Part shown: one piece after another, positions 36,134 through 48,002 of the stretch
How the letters are laid out: every line of letters starts with the position of its first letter
Numbering within the stretch: position 1 is the stretch's first letter
Assembly: GCA_015698045.1 (NCBI GenBank)
Contig: BLAL01000278.1
Span: forward strand, 310,001-374,000
Direction of reading: 5' to 3'
Length of the DNA stretch: 64,000 nucleotides
Source: Rhizophagus clarus
Taxonomy: Eukaryota; Glomeromycota; Glomeromycetes; Glomerales; Glomeraceae
Program-made: the position numbers and the translations under genes
Notes under the pieces: generated by a model
Databases searched by the model: none
What the model saw: only the letters and a program-made list of their open reading frames with translations
What the model was told of the DNA's origin: nothing

Positions 36134-36493
36134 TTTATATGATTATTTATTTGGGAGTCTAATTATTATTTTTTTTTTTTGGTAAATGACTTAAAAAAAA
36201 ATATTTACATTCGAGAAATCTGCTGTATTTATTAAAAATCATCTTTTGCCGCAGCGATCCTTATGATGAAATACAAATTGATTGTTATAACAATGTTGAA
36301 AGTGAATTATCTCATATCCGACGTAATTGTTTTTAGGAAAAAAAAAGCTTTATCTCCGATTTTCAAGAATTTCCTAAAAAGAGGTTTAAGGAGGTTTTTT
36401 ATTCTAAACTAGGAAACAAAGCTACTCTCATTTATATTCATGTTTATCACAATCGCACAATATCTTATTTGTTTGATTATTAAATATATTAAA

Positions 36494-36541
<48 letters not shown>

Positions 36542-36605
36542 CAGTTGTTCGTTAAATTTAGAACAAAAAAATATGGGATACGATTTACTTGCAATTATTT
36601 AAATA

Positions 36606-37255
36606 CCCTATAAAAAATAAGTGTCCGGATAATGTCCAGAAAATGTCCGGAAAAAAATTCTAAAATATTGTCCGGAAATTCTGGACACTGTGTGTCCGGA
36701 AACTGTTCCGAAAACACTGCATTTTCGGGATATTAGGAATTTGTCCTGAAATTGTCCAGAAATGTATTTTCGTAAAATTTTGCCACAAAAGATGATCAAT
36801 GGATAGATGATCATCATTATTCCTTAACCCTAAATTTTTATATCATAAATATATAGTATTTTTGCCTGCTCTGCAATTTTAATTAGTACGACAGAAAAGG
36901 TTTTGAATGTCAGTTTTGTGCTTTTTGCATTTTTTTACAAAATTAATTTATCCTTTTTTGGAAATAGTATCCAGAATTTGTCCTGAACTTTTTCATGTCC
37001 GGAATTTGTCTATCTCGTTTTTTTACTATGTCCAGAATTTGTCCAGGTTTAACTGTCCAGAATTTGTCCAAAATTTTATACCGAACAAATACTGGACGAA
37101 TTCAGGACAAAGTTAGGACATGTCAAAATTTTAAGTATCAGAAGTGTGTCAGACATGTACCAAAAAAGTGGACATTTTCCGGACACATCAGATTTATTCC
37201 GGACATTTTCCAGACATTTTTGATAACATTTTCCGGACATTTATTTTTTATAGGG
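36606..37255. mobile_element. TIR element of TCCGGACA-repeat type
   Basis: The ends are inverted copies of CCCTATAAAAAATAA followed by RTGTCCGG. The flanking triplet ata occurs on both sides (36603-36605 and 37256-37258). The interior is built of GTCCGGAAA and GTCCAGAATTTGTCC motifs. No transposase; superfamily not assigned. Open frames inside are repeats, not genes. Confidence 0.7.
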
Positions 37256-39466
37256 ATAATAAAAAAATATAAATATATACATATAAATAAAAATCTACAA
37301 CAGTAGTTCTTTTGCAAGTACTCATGTTACACTTTCCTCCTTAAAAAAAAAAATATATCGCACAGCACATTCAAATGTTACTATTGTTTCAACAAAACAA
37401 TAAAAAGAAATGAATTTATTCTTCTGCTGTGAAATATGTAAATAATAAATAATTGTACAATGTAAACAAAAAAAATATCAAATTACGAAACAAATCAAAA
37501 AGTTTGCGTGCTTGTCAATTCCAAAAAAGGAAAAAATTGAATGATACAGTCTGTGCGTCATTACTTGTGTAACATCTTTGAAAGTCACTTACTAATCGGA
37601 TTTTGTATACTAATTTCTTGTTTTATAACTTAAAAGTCTGTGGCGAAATTGCCTCAGCTGTGATCTTAACCTATTAAGAGCTATTATCATAAAGAACAAT
37701 CACCTAATCTTATGACCATTTTTTTTTCTTGCACCAATTGGAGTGATGCTGCTCATTTGTGACTATATCACATGATCGCCAAAGTAGACGATGTACTTTC
37801 AAAAAAAAAAGTTATTTGATTGACGAAGCGATATTATTGTCCGGAGCGAAGCGAAGGACTATATATGTTTATGAAAGGTGATGATTAATTAAGGTCACGT
37901 GACGATATCCATTTGTCCGCACACGTTACGTCACTTAAATTTTGTGCTACATTAGTAAACAAAAATAAAAATAAAATTGCAATACGCTAAATGTAACGCA
38001 TTAAAATAAATATTTTGCTCCAGACTCTCAACGGTTTCCGTTTCCCTAGTTTATATAAAACACTAATTATAAAAATTTTCGTATTAATAAAATTTTGGAG
38101 CATAAATGGTTAGTTAGTATCACAAAAAACAATTTACGGTGAATATTCTGGCATGTCACATTGGGTGACAAATTCAATTGTTGGATCGAGTCGACGCCTC
38201 AATCCAATTCATATTCACGAATTATAAAATTAATTTGAATTAGATCGAGTGGATCCAACGGATTAGATTGGATTCGACTTAAATATTAAATTTCCAATAT
38301 TTTTGATCCAAGGTATACGGTATACCCCACGATTGAAATCACCATACACCGTATCACACATCACACCCCAATCCACCCCTATCACCCCATTAAAATGGCA
38401 TGGAAATTGATGATGAGAAATGTGAAATAGATTGATGCGTTTCCTGACAGGTGCAGTACAAAAGGGCGCGTGTTGAATTTTGAGTCCATTGCCGTTATCA
38501 AGAATTTGTAAATGCCCGAAGTTTGTTCTATTCATGTCTTTCCAAAATCCAAGTGACCGTTATTAATTAGTTTTCTTTGCTGTTTTTTTTTATTATAAAG
38601 TTGTTCATTAAATTAAATTACTATTTTATTTTAAATATATTAATTATTGTTATTTATTTTTCTTTCTATTTATTTGATTCAAATCATCCAATCCTCTTAG
38701 TTATTTCTTAACTACCAGAGTACCATTATTAATTAAAAGTTTCATTATTTTTCCTTATAAAATTCAATAATGAAGATAATACAATACAACTGCCGTGTAA
38801 AATGAAATGAAAAGTTTTTTTAGGAATAAATTAAATTGATTTTATAGTTCAGAATTTCTTTTCTATTAATCTTTTGCATAAATTTATAGTTACAAAAAGA
38901 TTTTGTCGATTTTATCATAACGGCATCTAATATAAGTATGATGTAAATTAAATAAAATGAAACGACTTCGAAACATTTTATCAACAAACGGAAGTATTCG
39001 TTTACTTAAACTTTATTGCATAATATCATATAAACTTCAGTTATTACCAAATGGAAAACAAAAAGGACGCGAAGTTTAATTAAGGCACATATTAGAATAA
39101 TTTTAGTGAATTAACTTTTTTTACATTATACTTAAGTAAAAACTAAAAACGTTTGTTAAATAAATCATATTAAAGTAAATTAAACTCAAAAAAAAAAGTA
39201 GTTAAAAAAAATATATTGAACTTAAAAAGAAAAAAAAATCAATAAACTTTGAGATCATGATCATTTTTAATGATAAATTATCGTAAGAATGGCATTCGAA
39301 TGCCATCCTTTAAATAATTTCTTATGATTCCTATCCACCTTTTTTGTTAAACCGTTACACTAGAATTGTATATTTTTATATTTTTTTATCTTAAAAAGTG
39401 TTTATTCTAACTGTATATATTTATGAAGCAAAATGAAAACTATTTAACCTCAATTTAGTTAGTAAA
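37256..39466. other. Gene-free stretch
   Basis: AT-rich. It holds a GTCCGGAGCGAAGCGAAGG segment near 37840, an open minus-strand frame at 38263-38535 without domain, and the perfect 18-base palindrome ATGGCATTCGAATGCCAT at 39289-39306. Confidence 0.5.
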
Positions 39467-40008
39467 TTAAATAAGCAGTATTAAGGAAAATTTGCGCGAA
39501 TTTTTCTTAAAATTAAGTGGCATTAAGAAAAATTCTTATGAATTTTTCTACAATAAATTTCCTTGCTAATTATAGTAGTAATCTGTAAAAAACATTAATA
39601 AATTTTATTTAAGCAACATATAGATTTTGATCGCCATTTTATTGGCTAGATTTGATGCTTTGGCATAATAAATGAGTCATAATTTAAATATAATATGTAA
39701 TATCGGTATAGATAATCATAATTTGTATAAACAATTATTTATAAAATAATTTATTAGCTAAAAGATTTTTCCATAAGTTTAACACTTTGTCGTAATTTTG
39801 ACATTTTGATGTTTTAATAATGTCCAAATACAAGATAAATGAGTCATAATTTAAATATGATATATCATGTGATTAAATCAATATAGATAGATCATAATTG
39901 CGCGGTCAAAAAATATCGCAATATCTAGCTAACAAGATTATAAATGACTCACATAGAGTAAAACATAATAATATTTTGTTATAATATTATTATACTGATT
40001 TAAAATTC

Positions 40009-40016
40009 TATAAATA
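40009..40016 (+). promoter_or_regulatory. TATA motif before the small membrane ORF
   Basis: TATAAATA followed by AAGG, 106 bases before the ATG at 40115; a T-rich leader follows. Confidence 0.4.
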
Positions 40017-40114
40017 AAGGTATTCTTCTTTATTTTTTCTTTAGAGTCTTTTATACAAATTATATCGTCTTTTTTACAAATTATCAACTCGTATTTTTAC
40101 AAATTTTTTTCAAA

Positions 40115-40483
40115 ATGTCTTTTAATCTTTGCCCCAATTTTGTACGTTCACCTTTGACCGAAGTTCCTCTTAATAAGTGCTTTTCTAATTCAACAGTTAA
40201 TAGTGATTTTCATCTTTTCTTTTCTCTTTTCCTAACTTTTTTTGTTACTTTTATTTCTCTTTTTGTATTCTTTTATTTCTTTTCCCATGTGATCGTAATT
40301 TTATTTTTATTTTTATTAAAATTTACTCCTCTTCTTTTACTTAAAATCCTTCCTATTTTTTTGCTTACTACATTTGATTTAATCATACACATATATAATA
40401 GACTATTTTATTTTTTCATATACATAAATTTAATATTCATGGTTTATACATTAAATCCCTATCCTTTTTTTATACCCCAATAG
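40115..40483 (+). CDS. Hypothetical small membrane protein in a TIR element
   Basis: A frame of 122 residues with a good start (CAAAATGTC) and an upstream TATA motif. The first 31 residues are polar (NLCPNFVRSPLTEVPLNKC); the remainder is very hydrophobic, with three or four possible membrane segments rich in Phe and Leu. The composition is also what T-rich DNA would give by chance, so coding is not certain. No family recognised. The structured repeats begin at its stop codon. Confidence 0.35.
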   Translation: MSFNLCPNFVRSPLTEVPLNKCFSNSTVNSDFHLFFSLFLTFFVTFISLFVFFYFFSHVIVILFLFLLKFTPLLLLKILPIFLLTTFDLIIHIYNRLFYFFIYINLIFMVYTLNPYPFFIPQ

Positions 40484-41156
40484 TTCAGTCATTAATCTTT
40501 AAATGACAGTTCATCCCATGCGGTTTTAACCAATTTGGCTCTGAACTACTATTTTTGCTATTTCCTTATCATTCCTTTGTACCATTCTTACCTTAATAAC
40601 TATTCATTTGGTATTTATTTTCTTTATTCTTTATTATTCTTATTTTTCTTATCCCCTTCCCTTTCTTACAATAAAATCTTTTTTATTCGTTTTTTTTCTT
40701 TTACATGAACTTATATTTTTTTTTTTAGCATATTTTTATTATATCTAAATCATCAAACCCTTATTACCCTTTTTCATATCCCAATAGTTCAGTCGTTAAT
40801 CTTTAAACGATAGTTCATCCTATGCGGCTTTAGCCAATTTGGCTCTGAACTACTATTTTATCATCTCCTTATCATTCTTTTGTACCATTCTAACCTTAAT
40901 AACTATTCATTTGGTACATATTTCTTTATTCTTTATTATTCTTATTTTTTTTTTATCCCCTTCCCTTTCTTACAATAAAAACTTTTTTATTCGTTTTTTT
41001 TCTTTTACATGAACTTATAATTTTTTTTTAGCATATTTTTATTATATCTCTCAATCATCAAATCCTTACCCTTTTCATATCCCAATAGTTCGGTCGTTAA
41101 TCTTCAAACGATAGTTCATCCTATGCGGCTTTAGCCAATTTGGCTCTGAACTAGTA
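40481..41156 (+). repeat. Three copies of a structured motif, about 300 bases apart
   Basis: Copies start at 40481, 40785 and 41086, each about 68 bases. Each opens with TAGTTCAG and closes with CTGAACTA, so the ends can pair. Inside is a hairpin TCGTT..AACGA (TCATT..AATGA in copy 1) and a hairpin GGCTTTAGCC (GGTTTTAACC in copy 1). Both inner stems change on both sides together. Copy 3 has one A-to-G change in the outer stem that leaves a G-U pair. Sequence between copies is also repeated (TATTTCCTTATCATTCC, TTAATAACTATTCATTTGG). Confidence 0.7.
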
Positions 41157-42114
41157 TTTTTGCTATTTCCTTATCATTCCTTTGTACCATTCTCACCTTA
41201 ATAACTTTATTTGGTACATTCATTTTCTTTCTTTTATTCTTTATATTATATTTATGGGACTATGGGTGGATTTTTTTTTATTCGGATTTTATACATAAAT
41301 TGATCAAAGTGATATGCAAATCAAAATACGGTCTAATCCAATTCACCATGTTTAACAAACTAAAGGTATGTTAAACTAGTATTTATTAGTTCTTTTTTAG
41401 TTATTTTTTTATTAATTTAAACATTATTTCTTCTTAAAATCTAGAAAAGATTTACCGCTCTATTTATAAAAAATGTATTAAAAGACTTATAGTACATTAT
41501 CTACACATATCCAAATTTCGGACTTGATTACCAAGTGTAGATCATTTCAAGAACCACTTATAATTGAAAAAACATGGAGCCAAAATGACGAATCATTTGG
41601 CAAAAGAAATCTTAATATTCATCAAAATCCTGTCTGTGAAAGCCTGAAAGGCATCAAAGATTTATATGAACAACTTAAGAGCCATCATATGGTGGTGAAA
41701 AGAAACATTTTAATATATTTGCAAATGAAGATGCATTTAATGGCATTTTGCGAATCATCATATTCTTGTAAAAAGAGAAAGAAACATTGAAGAAATAGAG
41801 CGGATATTAAACGCTGAAGAAATATGTGTATTCTAAATATATTTGAAGAATTTGAAAATAATAATCAAATCATAAAAAAATGGAGAAATGTATTAAATAA
41901 AATAGGTGGAAATGAAAAAGGAAATCATAACTTTGAAGTAGGATCTTAAAATTTTTCATTGGAAAAATGACCGTTAAATGAAAAGCAATAGGTGATAATT
42001 GAAGCAGGAACTGTTAATATTTTTATTTAGATTAATATCAATTTTAAATACATACTATATAATATAATTCTTTTATTTTATTAATTATAACTACTACTTT
42101 TTAAAAAAAAAAGT

Positions 42115-42365
42115 TTTACATCTAATAGAAAAAAAAGAAAACCTAAAAAATAAATAGGCAAGTAATAAATAATAGAATAGATAATTTTAATGAAAAAAAA
42201 GAAAACCTAAAAAATAAATAGGCTAGTAATAATAGAATAGATAATTTTAATGAAAAAAAAGAAACCCTAAAAATAAATAGGCTAGTAATAATAGAATAGA
42301 TAATTTTAATGAAAAAAAAGAAAACTTAAAAATAAATAGGCAGTAATAATAGAATGGATAATTTT
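42115..42365 (+). repeat. Tandem array of about 60-base units
   Basis: Four units built around AAAGAAAACCTAAAAAATAA, then ATAGGCWAGTAATAATAGAA and TAGATAATTTTAATGAAA. Non-coding. Confidence 0.75.
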
Positions 42366-42639
42366 AATAAATAAGCAAAATAAAAAGAAAAATTAATATT
42401 TTTACTTAAATTTTATTTTTTTTTCATCTATAAGTAATTTAAAAAATAATCAAATAATGTAATGAAAAAAACTTGTAATTTATATATTTATCCACTGTTA
42501 AGAAAAATTCAAAGTTCAAAGTCTGAATAATAAATTAAAACCATGATCATCAAGAAATATTCGCGCGAATTTTTCTTGATACTGCTTATTTAATTATAAT
42601 TTAATTTCTACTTAACATCGTTTTGCTGCTATTTAGATT

Positions 42640-42936
42640 TTGAAAACATGAATTCAAACAACAGATTACACAAGAATGTTCTAAATAATGGAATTAACGT
42701 ATCTCGCATTTTTGATTACCTTTTCTCGCATCACCATAATATACAATCTCTACTTCAACAACAGATTCAGCAACGAGTTCAAAAACCTGTTGTTTATCAA
42801 CAAAGTGGTGTTCAACAATCCTTTAATACTATTCAGCCTTCTCAAGCATATTCAAATAACAATACTTATGATATAACTTCATTTCAGCAATTTTTTTTGA
42901 TATGCAAAGCGTAGGATTCCAGAATTCTTCCTAAAT
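42640..42936 (+). pseudogene. Relic of the glutamine-rich family, copy 1
   Basis: It encodes QSLLQQQIQQRVQKPVVYQQ and SNNNTYD, matching the copy at 49312-49880. A frameshift near 42890 separates the body from the conserved end TTCTTCCTAA. The front half of the gene is missing; the sequence starts just beside the end of the preceding TIR element. Confidence 0.6.
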
Positions 42937-43934
42937 AAGAACCGCTACTTTCTTTCCGTTCTTTCGTCAATTAATATAAATCATCCAGTTTTTAGATGTA
43001 GTTAATAAATAAAATTAACTTGAATATTTCCTAAGATAAAAATAGCATTTTCTTCTTTTAACAAAATTAAAAATATTTTTAATTTTCTCATTGGCTAATT
43101 ATCCTTCTACACTCGTTCTTAAAATAAGTACAAGTAGAAAATAATCTTAAAACCGATACAATATTTATTTCTGCGCAGTGTGTAAAATTTTTTTAAAAGA
43201 ATGAAACATTTTATCGAATTTTGTTCTCCTCTATTCTCAATATGCAACAAAAAATTGAAATAAAAATAATTAAAAAAAGAATAAACATTGAATCTTTTAC
43301 GTTTGGTATCGAATAAATTTAAATTTAATAAATTTAGTTAAAGAACGAAAATAGATTAATACTTGGAACTTATAGACGAACTCTAAAATTATTTTATGTG
43401 GTAGGAAGTACGGGTACTAATATTGATGATATAATTTGTTACGAAGCTATACGGATTATATAAGCCTGATAAATCAGTTATAAAGATGTCCCGAAATCAT
43501 CACGTGGCTAAAAATTTTCATCACCGGTTGTTACACCACTACTGTACACAGTATATTAAATTACGTTAAGAATAACAATATTTCTCTGCGCCCTTATCAA
43601 AATTGAAGCTGTATCATAAACATTATCGCCGTTTTCGAATTAGTGTGATCGGCACTAAATTTGCTAATTAAATAAAAAATTGACTTCGGGACTACAAAAA
43701 AAAACTAACATGTGCACATATATAATAATAAATATTATTTGATTAACATCATGCTAAGCCACTGTTGTATCACCTTTTTCATAATTTAGTTATCATAGTC
43801 GCGTTTTTTCGTTAGTAGCTTATAGACTGGTAAGTAAACGATTCCTAACTAATTCCAAAGATTCCATAAATTCCGAATAATTACAAATGTAGTCTGTAAT
43901 AAACAGTCTTTTATTTTTATAGGTAAACTCAAGT

Positions 43935-45034
43935 ATGCCTAAAGAATTTAGTGAAGACTTATATTGGCGCATTATTTATCTTTATATCGATGGTTTGTCA
44001 ACTGTAGAAATTGCCAATACATTGCATATGAGTAAGGGCGTTGTAAATAAAATAAAAAAGAGATATAACCGCTGGGCTTGTGTTATAAATCCTTTTAGAG
44101 GTGTTCCTGGACGAAGAAAGCTCTTTAACAGAAGAGATATGATTATACTTAGAAATCTTGTTAGCGAAAAAGTGGACTGGTATTTAGATGAGTTAGTATA
44201 TGAAATGGAATCTCTAACAGGGAAAAGAGCGTCTATTGCAGCACTTTGGCGGTCACTTCAGTATTTAGGAATTACTAGAAAAAAGGTAAATATATTATTT
44301 GATATTTATTATAAATAATTGATGTAATAAAATTACTAAAAGTTTTTTTTGCTATGTAGTTACAAAAAGCAGCATTAGAAAGAAATGAAATCGTACGTGC
44401 ACATTATTTAGCTACAATTGGTGAGCATTATACTCGAAATCAACTTATTTTTATTGATGAAAGTGCTAAAGATGAAAGAAGTCTCTCCCGACTATATGGA
44501 TATTCACTTAGAAATACTCCTGCTCAAAAAAAAGTGGTTTTTGTAAGAGGGAAACGATATACCATTCTGCCTGCTCTTACACTAGATGGATTTGTTGCTA
44601 TTGATATATTTGAAGGATCATGTGATAAAAAGAAATTTGTTGACTTTGTTCTTGATCAAGTGGTAAGCAACAACATGAATTTTTATTTTATTTGTTTATA
44701 CAATTGACAAGATCATTATTTTTTTTAGGTGCCAATAATGAATCCATATCCAGGAGACAATAGTGTTATTGTAATGGATAATGCTAGAATTCATCATGAT
44801 AATGAATTAGTGGCTTTATTAGAGGGATTAGGATGCCATGTTGTCTTTCTTCCACCTTATTCTCCAGATTTTAATCCAATTGAAACTGCGTTTTCAACCA
44901 TCAAATCATGGATTAGACATAATCGTGATTTTATGAAAGCTTGTAATGATCCTATATATGCATTATTAGTTGCATGTAGTCAAATTACACCTCAAATGGC
45001 ACAAACATTTTTTGAAGCATCAATTTATGTTTAG
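43935..45034 (+). CDS. Tc1/mariner-type DDE transposase
   Basis: Three exons, 43935-44285, 44360-44662 and 44729-45034, all phase 0, with GTAAAT..TAG and GTAAGC..TAG introns; 319 residues. The N-terminus (about 1-115) has two helix-turn-helix units (LSTVEIANTLHMSKGVVNKI; then RNLVSEK..DELVYEM) that bind the terminal repeats. The catalytic core has D150 (FIDES), D235 (VMDNARIHH) and E270 (SPDFNPIE), with 34 residues between the last two: the DD34E spacing of Tc1 elements. It cuts and pastes the element in the nucleus at TA sites. All catalytic residues and introns are intact, so it is probably active or recently so. Confidence 0.92.
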
Positions 45035-45129
45035 AATACTAATTTTATTAGAAATTTATTTAGAAGTCAATTTATTAGATTTATTAGAAAAAAATAAAAG
45101 ATATATTCAACTACATATAAGAAAAAATT

Positions 45130-46831
45130 TCAAAATCTTTGAGCTGCTTGTTTGATATTTTTCTGCCACCCAATCTTTACTACTCCTAGTCGTTGCAATT
45201 GCTCATCTGACAATTCTTTGATTATATTTACAGTAATTTCTTCTTCAAGAAAAGTATTCTCAAAATTAGAATACACATTGCAATTATGTTTGTGATCTAG
45301 ACTATTGAGAAATTCTCCAATTGAAGGTAATGAATTTAGTGATGCTAAATTAGCATTTGAATTATTAGAATTATGCGTTGTTGATTGTTCTTGAAAAGTA
45401 GAATGTTGATAAAATTGGGATGGTAATTGAATAATGATAGGAACAGGAGTAGTGGGTGCGTGACTAACTTGTGCTTGCATTGCCAAATTATTCTTATTGA
45501 CGGATATACTTGATTTGACATCAAATGTTGGATAAGAGGGAGGTACTTCATAGGTAGTTCCTTTGTTTATCTAATAAAAATAATAAAAGATTTTTATTTT
45601 TATTATGCAAAACAAAATTATTTCTGTTGAAAATCTTACTATTTCACGAGCCCAAAGTTGTAGTCTTGCAGGATTGAGTTGCAAATGGCGATTTTCTTGA
45701 ACAAAACATGGTGTTGCATGTATATTACATTTATACATTTCACATAAAGTAGAAATAACTTCAGATCGGGTCCTTTCTTCTTTTGATAAATCCTCTTCAC
45801 GAATAACACGTGATTTTTTTTTCTTTGTACGTTGTAATTCTTCAGTTGAAGAAAATTCACTTTCATCTGAACTCTAAAAAAAGTAAAATGTTAAAATTTA
45901 TCTATTACAAAATAAATTTACTATAATAAAAAGATTTTACCTTTCTGTGTGATTTTTTTTTCTTTGTTTTATTATCTCTCACAACTACTATAATTGACAT
46001 TTTTTTACCAGCTAAAATCACTCTTTTATACTCACTAATAAATTCTTGAAAATCCAATTCATCTTCAAGTTCATTTGATGGTCCGCGCGCATTTACTGCT
46101 TTATATGAGATCATATAATCCTTTGACATGACTTTTTTCCTCAAAGACTTTTGAACAACTAAATTTATTTTCTCTATAAACTTATTATAATTGACAGGTT
46201 CAATACTCAAAGTTTTTGCCGTAGGATCTTTTATATTTTTACTTTTAACAATAATCTGCACTTTTATTTCTTCAAGATCACTATCTTCTTCTTCCTCTAC
46301 ATCATAATCACCATTTTCCTCTTCAGAATAGTCACTACTCACCAAAGAGAATATTTGATCTTCTTTATTAACATAATCAACCTCTCTTTCATTTGATGGA
46401 TCTTCTTTCTTTTCATTAACATTAACAACTTCTTTTTCGTTTGATGAACCATCTAAAGCAATTATATTATCATCATTTTCTTTTTTTTGAATTTGTTGTG
46501 CTTTTTTATCAGCACTTCTATATCGCTGGATTTGACTATTACAAGTGCTACAAAAGGTATAAGAAAATGGCTTTTCAAAGTTACTATTATAGCCAAACTT
46601 GATATTAGCATCAAATAAATATTTATTTGCTGTTGGAAATGATAAGTCTGGAGTAAAAGAACGCTGATAAATTTGTTGCCCGCGTTTTGGATATTTAGTT
46701 CTTGTTGGTTGCTTATTTTTATTACATTTACATGGATTTTGTTGTGGAAATTCAAAACAATATAAACATTTTTGGCATGAATAACATGTACCTAAGAGGT
46801 ACTTACAATTAACTTCTGTAACTTCTGCCAT
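45130..46831 (-). CDS. SAM-domain protein with N-terminal cysteine cluster, transposon passenger
   Basis: Three exons on the minus strand, 46831-45941, 45873-45640 and 45570-45130, all phase 0; 521 residues. The N-terminus has a cysteine cluster (C9, C16, C19, C22, C25, C33, C35) and a later FCSTC pair, probably zinc-binding. An acidic low-complexity middle follows, then a lysine-rich SHRK segment at the first splice. Exon 2 carries a conserved stretch (ATPCFVQENRHLQLNPARLQ). The C-terminal 65 residues form a SAM-like domain (IKELSDEQLQRLGVVKIGWQ). SAM domains mediate oligomerisation or RNA binding. The start is the first ATG after the right terminal repeat. Its role in the transposon is unknown: a transposition accessory factor or a captured host gene are both possible. 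Confidence 0.85.
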
Positions 46832-47213
46832 TTGAATAGCTTTAGACGCGAAAAATTCAACTTTTTTTTCGTGATATTTTATTTAAGCACTAAATTAGAA
46901 AAGAGTGACACTGCAGAACACATGATCACTAAAAAAAAATTGTTTTTTAGTTGTTTTCGAGTGTTTTCGGTGTTTTCGGTGTTTTCAGTTAGATAATTTT
47001 AATTGATCGATAAATCACCTGATCACACTAATTCGAAAACGGCGATAAATACATTTTTCAGTCAGTTGTAAGTTTAATTTGTTTGATCTATTAAACGCCG
47101 ATAAGCGTCATTACAAACGGAAACCTATCTAAAAACTATCTACAATGCTAACTATCCTATGAAATCCCACCTTATATCTACCTCCGATTATCATATGTTC
47201 TTAAACCAACGTG

Positions 47214-47221
47214 TATAAATT
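47214..47221 (+). promoter_or_regulatory. TATA motif
   Basis: TATAAATT, 113 bases before an ATG at 47327, with an A-rich leader between. Confidence 0.3.
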
Positions 47222-47326
47222 TATACCGAATTACCTTTAAAACTAACAAATCATGAAAAAAGAAAGGAATTACGGGAAGAAAACTAAACTAAACTAAAAA
47301 AAAATAAAGGAAAAATAAAAATTTAA

Positions 47327-47554
47327 ATGAGAAGTTTTAATATTTATGTTATAATACTAATAATTGCGTTCTTTGATCCTCTTCTTATGTTTCTTGTGTT
47401 TCTTTTTCGACACGATCGTGAAATCAAAGGACTTCGATTTCCGTTATCATGTGACTTTTTCTTCGACGATCCATCCTCAGCGCTATTGATCGGACGTTTC
47501 TTTTTCAAAAAGGTTCAATGCGAGTCCATTTATGGTCCAGATTACCCATGTTAA
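47327..47554 (+). CDS. Hypothetical 75-residue protein with an N-terminal hydrophobic segment
   Basis: Starts with ATG after an A-rich leader and a TATA motif. Residues 6-27 are hydrophobic (IYVIILIIAFFDPLLMFLVF), a signal anchor or membrane helix. The remainder is mixed, with cysteines at about 42, 65 and 75. No family was recognised. It could be a chance frame; the promoter-like context is the main support. Confidence 0.3.
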   Translation: MRSFNIYVIILIIAFFDPLLMFLVFLFRHDREIKGLRFPLSCDFFFDDPSSALLIGRFFFKKVQCESIYGPDYPC

Positions 47555-48002
47555 AGGTTTGTTTCGTGAACAATTTCAAACTTTTCAGCCTAGAATTTTT
47601 TGGTTTTTAGGTCGAAATATAAATAATGATTAACAACCAATCAGAGCTTTTACGTGTTTTTTACGTGTTTTTTACACGGATTTTCTTTAATCATTTTTTA
47701 CATTACAAAATTGTTTCGCAACATGTCCTAATAATGTTTTTAAATCTAATGACATTGTAAAAAGGTAAATAATATTGTACCAATATTGAGATATACGAGG
47801 TTCCAAGTAACAAGCTATACTCGCATAAAATTTCAGAACTTTGTTTGCTAAAATTTGTACAACACAAGCCGAAAACGTGCCCGATCGAAAGATCCATTAC
47901 TTACTATCCTAATGTCCATTTTATAAAATGTGGTCCTGATTTCAATAGTGAATAAATTAAAATTATTAACAGTATAACACTAATTAATTGAATTAAAATG
48001 TA

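Larger units (their letters stand above)
39467..42591. mobile_element. 3.1-kb element with inverted ends
   Basis: The left end AAATAAGCAGTATTAAGG followed by a GCGCGAATTTTTC stretch is the inverse of the right end (GCGCGAATTTTTCTTG then ATACTGCTTATTT). Between them lie a possible small membrane-protein gene, three structured repeats, a tandem array of about 60-base units, and a short decayed frame at 41524-41790. No transposase was recognised, so it is non-autonomous or decayed. Target duplication is unclear because the flanks are AT-rich. Confidence 0.6.
43626..47045. mobile_element. Complete Tc1-like transposon with a passenger gene
   Basis: It is bounded by perfect 25-base terminal inverted repeats: TCGCCGTTTTCGAATTAG onward at 43626-43650 and its inverse at 47021-47045. 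Both ends are flanked by TA (43624-43625 and 47046-47047), the target duplication of Tc1/mariner elements. It contains a spliced DD34E transposase on the plus strand and a spliced SAM-domain gene on the minus strand, with 3' ends 95 bases apart. Total length is 3420 bases. Perfect ends and two intact frames suggest a recent insertion. Confidence 0.88.

Noticed and set aside
38263-38535. Minus-strand 90-residue frame
   Set aside because: No domain, no TATA or leader pattern, and the sequence contains short repeated words typical of non-coding repeats.
41524-41790. 88-residue frame inside the 3.1-kb element
   Set aside because: Protein-like composition but no domain, no good start, and apparent frame changes at the end; left as possible decayed coding DNA.
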